Source of the DNA: Bacteroidota bacterium
GTDB taxonomy: Bacteria; Bacteroidota; Bacteroidia; Flavobacteriales_F; PHOS-HE28
Direction: 5' to 3'
Assembly: GCA_023430325.1 (NCBI GenBank)
Contig: JAEZAU010000057.1
Coordinates: 1 to 5,020 of the forward strand
Length of the DNA stretch: 5,020 nt
Part shown: positions 1 through 4,918 of the stretch, in pieces
How positions within the stretch are numbered: the first letter of the stretch is position 1
How the letters are laid out: each line of letters starts with the position of its first letter
Made by a program: the position numbers and the translations under genes
The notes under the pieces: generated by a model
Told to the model about the DNA's origin: nothing
What the model saw: the letters and a program-made list of their open reading frames with translations, nothing else
Databases searched by the model: none

Positions 1-389
1 CCGATCATGGATGCTTCATCCACAATGAAAAGGGCGCCTTTGTCCTTGTGCGCTGAAACGCTGGCACCAAAGCTGAATTCATCGTCTCCACTGATCCGGT
101 AGATCCGCCGGTGGATCGTGCTGGCGAAATGGCGCGCATATGCACTGAGCACTTTGGCCGCACGGCCTGTAGGGGCCATGAGCACGACGGGCCGTTTTTC
201 CGCCGAGAGCACTTTCACCAGTGCCCCTACAAGCGAAGTTTTCCCCGTACCTGCATATCCTTTCAGTACCAGCGTGGCGTGTTCACGATCGGTGGCCATG
301 AGGCGCTCCAGGGCATCGGCTGCGCGGCGCTGGCCTTCGGTGGGTTCGTGGCCCAGGGCGGTGAGCAATCGATCGGCGAGGCCTTTCAC
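1..389 (-). CDS. RecD-like ATP-dependent DNA helicase, N-terminal part (cut by window edge)
   Basis: Superfamily 1 helicase of the RecD/ExoV-alpha type, an ATP-driven DNA-unwinding motor. Read right to left, 129 codons are present and the gene runs off the left edge. Visible motifs are Walker A GYAGTGKT (about residues 44-51), motif Ia APTGRAAKVL (72-81), a TIHRRIY stretch (91-97) typical of RecD-like proteins, and Walker B FIVDEASM (121-128). An in-frame TAA lies at 453-455 and the first usable start after it is GTG at 387-389. That gives a short N-terminus (KGLADRLL...) like the short RecD-like proteins of Bacteroidota, which lack the long N-terminal domain of RecD2. No clear ribosome binding site precedes it. 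It diverges from the operon starting at 499. The motif set makes the family assignment strong. The exact start is less sure, and the cellular role (repair or recombination) is inferred from the family. Confidence 0.9.
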   Translation of the reverse strand, partial: MKGLADRLLTALGHEPTEGQRRAADALERLMATDREHATLVLKGYAGTGKTSLVGALVKVLSAEKRPVVLMAPTGRAAKVLSAYARHFASTIHRRIYRISGDDEFSFGASVSAHKDKGALFIVDEASMI

Positions 390-438
390 GAAGCGGGAAT
401 GGATCGGGGACCGGGAGGATCCAGTTGGGCAAGGACCC

Positions 439-468
439 TTGCGGGGGTGAAATTACTCTATACTTTTG
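439..468 (+). promoter_or_regulatory. Bacteroidota-type promoter (TTG-N19-TAnnTTTG) for the 499-2585 operon
   Basis: A TTG at 439-441 and TACTTTTG at 461-468 match the known flavobacterial sigma-A consensus (TTG, 17-23 base spacer, TAnnTTTG) at every fixed position, with a 19-base spacer. The expected transcription start is around 474-476, leaving a leader of about 24 bases before the ATG at 499. It lies in the divergent gap between the helicase gene and the operon and faces the operon. I found no comparable match for the helicase on the other strand. Confidence 0.75.
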
Positions 469-498
469 GGCGCCTCCGGTAGAGCCGGGCTCCTGAAG

Positions 499-1248
499 AT
501 GAAGATATCCAGCTACATTTTCCCAACGATCTTGATCATCCTGGGCGGCGGGCTGCTCGTAATAGCGGCCATGCAAGGGCAGAACACATGGGTCATGCTC
601 GGTGCCGGGCTTACCCTGGTGGCCGGGCTCATCTCGCTGCTGCTGGTGATGGGTGTCATCAGCCGGTCAGCAGGCATGGCGATCGGTGTGGTCTTCCTTC
701 TGCTCTCAGCATACCTGGGCTGGCGCAACTATCGATCCATCGTAGAGGTGCTTGAGTTCACGGAAAGGAAGAAGGAGAACGATCGCCAGGTGATACAGGG
801 GCTGAAGGATATCCGTACCGCCCAGGTCGGCTTCCGCCAGGCCCATGGCAATTATACCAATGACATGAACGCGCTTCGGGATTTCGTGCGTTCGGGTAAG
901 ATCCCCATGGTGCGCGCCATAGGTCAGGTACCCGATACATTGACCGAAGCACAAGCGCTCGAAATGGGGATCATTGTGCGGGATACACTTCCGGTCCCCG
1001 CGTTGGATTCGCTCTTCAGGACATCGCAAGCCACGGAAGGAAGGGTCTATGCCTTCGATCCCGAACGATTCGGCATTCAACCTGTCGCCAATGAGCCTTA
1101 CATCCTGCGTGCGAACATGATCCAAAGCAGCGGACGTAATGTGCCTGTGTTCATTGCCAAGGATCCCAAGCCCATGGTGGCCGGCGATACCCTGATGGTG
1201 GGCAGCTTGGAGAAGGCCACCACCGCGGGTAACTGGAGCGGCGAATAG
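499..1248 (+). CDS. Membrane protein with three N-terminal helices and a soluble C-terminal domain, function unknown
   Basis: A 249-residue protein. Three hydrophobic helices lie at about residues 5-25, 31-52 and 58-75. A charged helical linker follows (about 82-105, EFTERKKENDRQVIQGLKD), then a soluble domain. The domain opens with a stretch reading DIRTAQVGFRQAHGNYT (104-120) and continues through PMVRAIGQVPDTLTEAQALEMG to IIVRDTLPVPALDSLF. I recall this 'KIR.AQ..F....G.YT' then 'R.IG.VPD.LTE.QA...GII.RDT..VP' pattern from uncharacterised Bacteroidota proteins; no function is known to me. The first part resembles the periplasmic region of pilin-like proteins, but there is no prepilin signal. 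ATG 499 is chosen over the in-frame TTG 466 because TTG 466 overlaps the -7 promoter element and would precede the likely transcription start. It is first in an operon, and the DUF3822 gene starts 3 bases after its stop. Confidence 0.85.
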   Translation: MKISSYIFPTILIILGGGLLVIAAMQGQNTWVMLGAGLTLVAGLISLLLVMGVISRSAGMAIGVVFLLLSAYLGWRNYRSIVEVLEFTERKKENDRQVIQGLKDIRTAQVGFRQAHGNYTNDMNALRDFVRSGKIPMVRAIGQVPDTLTEAQALEMGIIVRDTLPVPALDSLFRTSQATEGRVYAFDPERFGIQPVANEPYILRANMIQSSGRNVPVFIAKDPKPMVAGDTLMVGSLEKATTAGNWSGE

Positions 1249-1251
1249 CCC

Positions 1252-2049
1252 ATGGAACGCGGGAGCTACAGGGCATCCCGGTATGAGCCTGCGCAGGCGC
1301 AGGTCTATCACCTCAGTCTACTCACCGGGCAGGGCATCTCGGCCTGGGCTGCACACGAGAAGTTGACTGGAAAGGTGGTCGCTCTGGGCTGGGCGGGTGG
1401 CAACGATGCATTGATGGATAGACTGCTTCCGCAACGGCCGGGCTCCATTTCATTCGTTTCGCTGCCTGAATGGAGCACTTTGGTGCCGGATGGTGCGCTC
1501 GCCCCAGGCAGTGAAGCGAAACATCTGGCATTGGTCTTTGGCGGAGCTCCCAGTGGCGCCATGCGCGATGAGCCTGTGCGAAGCCTGGGCGCCACTTGCA
1601 TCTACGTGCATAATGACATCGCCGAACGCGCCGTGCTGGACAAGTATCCCAATGCGCGCCCTCTCCCCATGCAGAACCTGATGGTACGAGGCGCCCTGGC
1701 ACGGTGCGGCACCGATCCGATCGCGTTGATCCATCGCGGTGCCGATCAACTCGCCGTCACCATCGCCTGGAAGCACCAGATCCTGCTCAGCAACACGTTC
1801 CCGATCAAGTCGGCCAATGACATGCTGTATTTCGCGCTGCTGGCGGCCGAACAAACAGGTTACAAGGCCGGTGATATCGCGTTGCGCTACAGTGGCACAC
1901 ATCTCAACAACGGTGAACGTGAATTGCTGAACAGGTATTTCAAGGACAGTACACCGGCGGGCATTCCGCTTTGGCCGGATCTCGTGGAGAACGAAAAAGC
2001 TCCACTTTATCGATTCTTCGCGGTGTTGGAGCAGTTCGCATGCGTATAG
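1252..2049 (+). CDS. DUF3822 family protein
   Basis: A 265-residue soluble protein, with no signal peptide or membrane segment, that I assign to DUF3822, a Bacteroidota family of unknown function usually encoded directly before rsmD. Supporting stretches are the LPEWSTLVPDGAL segment (about 71-83), where the family has an 'F.LVP..L' pattern, and NTFPIKSANDMLYFALLAAEQ (181-201), the characteristic 'NTF.....DFLYY.L...EQ' block, followed by LRYSGTHLNNGERELLNRYF (211-230). Its length fits the family. ATG 1252 lies 3 bases after the preceding stop and no Shine-Dalgarno site is visible, so its translation probably depends on the upstream gene. Its last 10 bases overlap the start of rsmD, implying tight co-expression. 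A role tied to ribosome assembly or RNA modification can be inferred from context only. Confidence 0.85.
   Translation: MERGSYRASRYEPAQAQVYHLSLLTGQGISAWAAHEKLTGKVVALGWAGGNDALMDRLLPQRPGSISFVSLPEWSTLVPDGALAPGSEAKHLALVFGGAPSGAMRDEPVRSLGATCIYVHNDIAERAVLDKYPNARPLPMQNLMVRGALARCGTDPIALIHRGADQLAVTIAWKHQILLSNTFPIKSANDMLYFALLAAEQTGYKAGDIALRYSGTHLNNGERELLNRYFKDSTPAGIPLWPDLVENEKAPLYRFFAVLEQFACV
2028..2031 (+). promoter_or_regulatory. Ribosome binding site of rsmD, inside the DUF3822 coding region
   Basis: GGAG at 2028-2031 sits 8 bases before the ATG at 2040, an ideal distance. It is the only clear Shine-Dalgarno-like match before a gene start that I see in this window. It supports 2040 as the rsmD start rather than the upstream in-frame start at 1971, and suggests rsmD can initiate on its own inside the overlapping gene. 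Confidence 0.55.
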
Positions 2050-2585
2050 TCGGCGGTAAATACCGCAACCGGCGCCTGCATCCACCCAAGGAAATGGAGG
2101 CGCGGCCCACTACGGATTACGCGAAGGAAGGACTCTTCAACGTGCTGCATCATAGCGTTGCCCTGGAAGGCATCCGGGTCTTGGACCTGTTCGCCGGCAC
2201 TGGGAACATCTCGCTGGAATTCCTCTCTCGCGGCGCACGTGAAGTGATCTCCGTAGAACATGACCGAAAACTCTTCGAGTTCATGCAGCGCACTGCCCGC
2301 GAGTTCGGCGAGAACGGCTGGCGCATGGTAAAATGCGATGTGTTCCCTTTCCTGAACGCGCATCGCGGCAAGTACGACATCGTCTTCGCCGATCCGCCGT
2401 TCCACATGGAAGGCATTGAGCGCATACCGGCACTCGTGCGGCAGAACGAATTGTTGGAAACCGATGGCTTGTTGATCGTAGAGCACGAGGACCGTGTGGA
2501 TCTCAGCAGACTGCCCGATTATCAACGCACGCGCAAGTACGGCCTTGTCCATTTCAGCTTCTTCGGAGCGCCGGAGCAAGTGTAA
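2040..2585 (+). CDS. rsmD: 16S rRNA (guanine(966)-N(2))-methyltransferase RsmD
   Basis: A 181-residue Rossmann-fold S-adenosylmethionine methyltransferase. In known members it methylates N2 of G966 of 16S rRNA in the small subunit. All family landmarks are present: N-terminal MRIVGGKYRNRRL, the RPTTDYAKEGLFNVL block (22-36), SAM motif I VLDLFAGTGNISLE (47-60), the acidic ribose-binding VEHD (72-75), and the catalytic motif IV DIVFADPPF (113-121), a DPPF form of the (N/D)PPY signature of N-methyltransferases. Length is normal for the family (about 180-200). ATG 2040 is chosen because the protein then begins exactly at the conserved RIVGGKYR; extending to 1971 adds residues that are only the DUF3822 gene read in another frame. 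It overlaps that gene by 10 bases and ends the operon. Assignment is near certain. Confidence 0.96.
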   Translation: MRIVGGKYRNRRLHPPKEMEARPTTDYAKEGLFNVLHHSVALEGIRVLDLFAGTGNISLEFLSRGAREVISVEHDRKLFEFMQRTAREFGENGWRMVKCDVFPFLNAHRGKYDIVFADPPFHMEGIERIPALVRQNELLETDGLLIVEHEDRVDLSRLPDYQRTRKYGLVHFSFFGAPEQV

Positions 2586-2593
2586 TTCGCTTT

Positions 2594-2713
2594 TTGGGCG
2601 TGCCCCTGCGGGTCAGGCTATCCGCTGTACTCCTCGCTGCGAAGATCTCCCCTCTCCCTCCGGAGAGGGGGAAAGGGGGTGAGGTGGGTCTTTCCGCTTC
2701 TATCCTTCACGCG
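2594..2713. repeat. Composite intergenic repeat: two diverged 24-base units flanking a GC-rich hairpin
   Basis: This occupies most of the 162-base gap between convergent rsmD and the VOC gene. Unit 1 (2618-2641) begins CTATCCGCT and unit 2 (2690-2713) begins CTTTCCGCT. They share a TCCT at the same offset and a terminal GCG (15 of 24 positions identical), and start 72 bases apart. Between them is a 9-bp perfect hairpin: CCCCTCTCC at 2649-2657, loop CTCC, GGAGAGGGG at 2662-2670. A GGGCGTGCCC palindrome (2596-2605) precedes unit 1. I recall very similar dispersed 'GGGCTATCCGCT...hairpin...TTTCCGCTTCTATCC' elements between genes of Bacteroidota genomes; this is memory, not a search. No T-run follows the hairpin, so it is not a textbook intrinsic terminator, although a two-sided terminator role between convergent genes is possible. 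Confidence 0.65.
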
Positions 2714-2747
2714 AGATCCATCATCCCGCATAGTCCTTATGTCTCGG

Positions 2748-3143
2748 CTAATTGTGGTTCAACATCCAGGGTATGCCGTACCTATCGATGACCATCCCGA
2801 AACGTGCTCCCCAGAAAGTCTCTTCCAGCGGCATCGTCACCTTCCCACCATCAGCGAAGGCATTGAAGATCCTAGTCTGTTGATCGGCATTCTTCAGATC
2901 GAGGCTTAGTGTGATGTTTCCGGCTTTTACATCATCGCCGGGCATGGCATCGGACGCCATGAAATACATATCGCCACTGCGGAATTGCGCGTGCAGCACA
3001 CGGTCCTTCAGCACTTCGGGGATCTCACCGGGCGCCTCCCCGAAACGCTGCATGATCTGGAATTCACCGCCGAGATGTTTGGCGTAGAAGCGCAGGGCTT
3101 CTTCGCAGGTGGCGTCGAAGGAGAGGTAGGGCGTGAGGTGCAT
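2748..3143 (-). CDS. PhnB-like VOC superfamily protein (glyoxalase/bleomycin-resistance fold)
   Basis: A 131-residue single-domain cytosolic protein of the vicinal oxygen chelate superfamily, PhnB-like branch (sometimes labelled '3-demethylubiquinone-9 3-methyltransferase' in databases, a misleading name). Typical landmarks are N-terminal HLTPYLSF (2-9), the helix CEEALRFYAKHLGGE (13-27), VLHAQFRSGDMYFMASD (49-65), where H51 is in the usual position of a metal-ligand or related residue, and the C-terminal FWGARFGMVIDRYGIPWMLN (110-129). The length is complete for the family. Members of this branch often have no known substrate, and the sequence does not reveal one. The ATG at 3143 gives the family's normal start. 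A perfect inverted repeat lies 3 bases upstream of it. The gene may be co-transcribed with the 105-residue gene ending 85 bases upstream, or have its own promoter in that gap. Confidence 0.9.
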   Translation of the reverse strand: MHLTPYLSFDATCEEALRFYAKHLGGEFQIMQRFGEAPGEIPEVLKDRVLHAQFRSGDMYFMASDAMPGDDVKAGNITLSLDLKNADQQTRIFNAFADGGKVTMPLEETFWGARFGMVIDRYGIPWMLNHN

Positions 3144-3146
3144 GCC

Positions 3147-3161
3147 CTGAAGTTACTTCAG
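3147..3161. repeat. Perfect inverted repeat CTGAAGT-T-ACTTCAG just upstream of the VOC gene
   Basis: Two 7-bp arms around a single central base, ending 3 bases before the ATG of the minus-strand VOC gene. This position lies where a ribosome or a repressor would bind, so it could be an operator. As RNA the single-base centre makes a tight hairpin unlikely without opening a pair or two. The function is not shown by sequence. Confidence 0.4.
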
Positions 3162-3228
3162 ATGAAGATCAGTTCATCGGCCAGATCGGCGGGGACGGGG
3201 AGTTCTTGGTAGGTGAGCTTGGACACAG

Positions 3229-3546
3229 CTATTGTTCATCATAGGGAGTGAACAATATATCATATCCATATGGTTTTTCTTTCGGAGGGTTGACTGGATC
3301 AGTTGTGTAAACCTCAATTCGGCCATCAATAGAGAATCCAATCTGCTCACTTACATATTGCATCATGTCTATGGCTTCATCATTTGACACGGCCCATGCT
3401 TTCATTGATATCCAAGCACGGCCTTTCCGACATTCAAAACCATCCTTCAACTCTCCCACAATACCATCAGCCAATATGGTATAATGAGAAAAAGGAGTGG
3501 TCAACTTCCCATACCTCAGCTTTAGTTTCCAATTTTCGTCCTTCAT
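3229..3546 (-). CDS. Small AT-richer protein of unknown function
   Basis: A 105-residue protein that I do not recognise as a named family. It has no signal peptide or membrane helix. The pattern WKLKLRYGKLTTPFSHYTILADG (6-28), then a central helix SNDEAIDMMQYVSEQIG (54-70), then GRIEVYTTDPVNPPKE and a closing GYDILFTPY (94-102) suggests a compact alpha/beta protein with several strands. It reads as an intact gene, since conserved-looking strand and helix segments run throughout and the start is the only ATG at the N-terminus. By hand count 3241-3480 is about 42% GC, while single lines of neighbouring genes gave 57-70%, so recent acquisition is likely. It starts 33 bases after the stop of the phosphopantetheinyl transferase gene on the same strand. 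No clear ribosome binding site is seen; TATCTTTC in that gap is a 7-of-8 match to the -7 consensus but lacks a partner TTG. Confidence 0.75.
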   Translation of the reverse strand: MKDENWKLKLRYGKLTTPFSHYTILADGIVGELKDGFECRKGRAWISMKAWAVSNDEAIDMMQYVSEQIGFSIDGRIEVYTTDPVNPPKEKPYGYDILFTPYDEQ

Positions 3547-3579
3547 GTGGTCGGGAAAGATATATTGAACGTAGTGTAG

Positions 3580-4338
3580 CTATTCATTGGCTGCGAGTTC
3601 AACAAACTCCACCCGCAACTCCTGCACCCCCGCCAGGCTAACCACATGCTCCTCCCCAAGCCGCCAGGTTTTCACCACATATTCCTGCGCCGCATCGGCC
3701 ACGAAGGCTTCGTGCATGATGCGCATGGTGTTGCAGCTGTCATGCACCTCTAGCACCCGCAGATCATCCATGATGCCCACGCCGCTGGCCTTCAGCACCG
3801 CCTCCTTGCGCGTCCATAGCTCCAGGAAGCGGCGCTTGCGATCTTCGCTGGCGTTGATCCATTCCACCTCGCGGCGGGTGAAGTAGTGGTCGGCCACCGC
3901 ATCATGGTCCACCGATCGGGTCAATGTTTCCAGATCGGCACCGATCTCTTCATCCAGCGCAAAGGCGATCAACACCGCATCCTTTGTATCGCTCAGGTTG
4001 AAACGCAGGCGGTTGTCCGGCAGGTAGGGCTTGCCGTACTTCCCACGCGCCAGCCGCACCTGCATTGGATCCACATCCGCATAGCGTTTAAGCAAAAGCC
4101 GCAGCATGCCATGACCGATGATGTATCGCTCGCGATCCACCTCGAAGCGAAAGCGCGCGGCGCGCTCCTGTTCCTCCTCGTCCAGTAAGGTGCGGTACTC
4201 GGGGATCCGCCCGCGCATCTCCTCCAGCCGCGCGAACCAGATGTGGGCCTGCCCGGAAGAGAGTTGAGAAGGTTCAGCTACAAGCCGTGCTTCCTCGGGA
4301 GAGGGGCAGTGGACCGTGAGGAAGCGACCTTGTGTCAT
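3580..4338 (-). CDS. Sfp-type 4'-phosphopantetheinyl transferase
   Basis: A 252-residue enzyme that transfers 4'-phosphopantetheine from CoA to a serine of acyl or peptidyl carrier proteins, in the cytosol. Family motifs in order: GKPYLP (102-107), FNLSDT (113-118), GADLE (133-137) and WTRKEAVLKASG (175-186). D135, E137 and E179 match the Mg-binding residues of Bacillus Sfp, and K183 matches its catalytic lysine. The second motif normally reads FN.SH(S/T); here the histidine that contacts the CoA 3'-phosphate in Sfp is an aspartate (D117). The fold normally begins near HIWFARLEE (32-40), so about 30 residues at the N-terminus are extra. The ATG at 4338 is kept because it overlaps the upstream stop as ATGA and the next ATG (codon 41) would cut into the domain. 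No synthase or carrier-protein gene is visible nearby, so the target (fatty-acid ACP or another carrier) is unknown. Confidence 0.92.
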   Translation of the reverse strand: MTQGRFLTVHCPSPEEARLVAEPSQLSSGQAHIWFARLEEMRGRIPEYRTLLDEEEQERAARFRFEVDRERYIIGHGMLRLLLKRYADVDPMQVRLARGKYGKPYLPDNRLRFNLSDTKDAVLIAFALDEEIGADLETLTRSVDHDAVADHYFTRREVEWINASEDRKRRFLELWTRKEAVLKASGVGIMDDLRVLEVHDSCNTMRIMHEAFVADAAQEYVVKTWRLGEEHVVSLAGVQELRVEFVELAANE

Positions 4339-4715
4339 CCCTTGATCTTCGTCACCGGTCCATAGATGACTTTATTGTTCAACGGATCTAGGATCGAATT
4401 AGAATCATTTCTGATTACGAATCCGTGTATACTCCGGGCGGTCGTCCAAAGATCTTCCGATGCAGCCGAATTCTTACGCTTAAGATATAGGTTCTTAACA
4501 TCTTCAGTCTTCAGGTAAATCGTATCGTTTTTGCTGACCCATCGACCAGTAGCTTCAAACCCTAAAGTGCAACCTGAGTACCTGTGCTTATAGTGTCCAT
4601 TCCTGAGTAATTCGAGGCGGTAGCTATCCAGCCCTTTCGAACTAAAGTATTCTCCTTCGATCGCAGGTGACAATGAAGCAATGATCAGAAACAGTGTGAT
4701 CGCCACTTTGAACAT
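4335..4715 (-). CDS. Small secreted or periplasmic protein, function unknown
   Basis: A 126-residue protein with a clear Sec signal peptide: MFK, then hydrophobic VAITLFLIIASL, then a likely cleavage near SPA (about 16-18) or IEG. There is no lipobox cysteine. The mature part has alternating strand-like segments (YRLELLRNGHYKHRYSGC, ATGRWVSKNDTIYLKT) similar in style to small beta-rich 'G.Y....L..NG.Y......G.W....DTI.L' proteins common in Bacteroidota, but I assign no family. One cysteine (C49) remains. ATG 4715 is preferred to the in-frame TTG at 4730, which would put MYFYF before the signal peptide. A hand count of 4381-4620 gives about 44% GC, lower than the gene it is joined to. Its stop overlaps the phosphopantetheinyl transferase start (ATGA), so the two are co-translated despite their different composition. 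Confidence 0.75.
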   Translation of the reverse strand: MFKVAITLFLIIASLSPAIEGEYFSSKGLDSYRLELLRNGHYKHRYSGCTLGFEATGRWVSKNDTIYLKTEDVKNLYLKRKNSAASEDLWTTARSIHGFVIRNDSNSILDPLNNKVIYGPVTKIKG

Positions 4716-4768
4716 GAAGTAAAAGTACAAGTCGACTGTACTTCCGTTGCGAAGTGAGCATTTACGCG

Positions 4769-4789
4769 ATTCCGGGTCAAGCCCGGAAT
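4769..4789. repeat. REP-like hairpin ATTCCGGG-N5-CCCGGAAT
   Basis: Two perfect 8-bp arms (4769-4776 and 4782-4789) around TCAAG. The sequence is the 'ATTCCGGG(T)CAAGCCCGGAATGAC' type of dispersed element that I recall from many bacterial genomes. It lies about 130 bases past the stop of the minus-strand gene at 4919 and 54 bases before the next gene's start. Neither side carries a T-run, so a REP-like repeat is more likely than an intrinsic terminator. Confidence 0.6.
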
Positions 4790-4820
4790 GACAAAGCCGC
4801 GCGACCCATCATCAAAGAAA

Positions 4821-4854
4821 CGTCGCGTAACCGTCGCGTCGCCGCGTCGTCGCG
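4821..4854. repeat. Degenerate CGTCGCG repeat cluster
   Basis: CGTCGCG occurs three times (4821-4827, 4832-4838, 4848-4854), with GCGTCG steps between and another GCGTCG just downstream near 4870-4875. It is a short, very GC-rich low-complexity tract in an otherwise gene-free stretch. No open frame with protein-like content crosses it. Confidence 0.45.
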
Positions 4855-4894
4855 GTTCAACTGCATTTGCGTCGCCCCCAAGGCAATTCCATTA

Positions 4895-4918
4895 TCTGAT
4901 CATCTGATCTTCTGATCG
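4895..4918. repeat. 8-bp tandem repeat, three copies of TCTGATCN
   Basis: TCTGATCA, TCTGATCT and TCTGATCG follow one another without gaps, differing only at the eighth base. The array ends at 4918, directly beside the stop codon (4919-4921) of the minus-strand gene entering from the right, so it begins that gene's 3' untranslated region. Copy-number change by slippage is plausible. Confidence 0.6.

Noticed and set aside
111..482. Plus-strand open frames opposite the helicase gene
   Set aside because: They are antisense to a strand with clear Walker A and B motifs and show no protein-like pattern of their own.
1450..2085. Long minus-strand open frame (211 codons) across the DUF3822 gene
   Set aside because: It is a shadow of the real gene in GC-rich DNA; the plus strand carries the recognisable family blocks and operon spacing.
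2007..2579. Long minus-strand open frame opposite rsmD
   Set aside because: The plus strand encodes a complete RsmD with all motifs, and the antisense product resembles nothing known.
2647..2671. Intrinsic terminator for rsmD
   Set aside because: The 9-bp stem is strong, but no T-run follows on either strand and the hairpin sits inside a larger repeat, so I list it as part of the repeat.
2679..2909. Plus-strand open frame starting in the repeat and running into the VOC gene
   Set aside because: It spans repeat DNA and antisense VOC sequence with no coherent protein.
4720..4727. Minus-strand TACTTTTA as a -7 promoter element for the secreted-protein gene
   Set aside because: It lies only 4 bases from the ATG, would need a leaderless transcript, and has no TTG partner at the right distance.
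4821..4918. CRISPR-like array
   Set aside because: The units are 7-8 bases with no spacers of regular length, so they are simple repeats.
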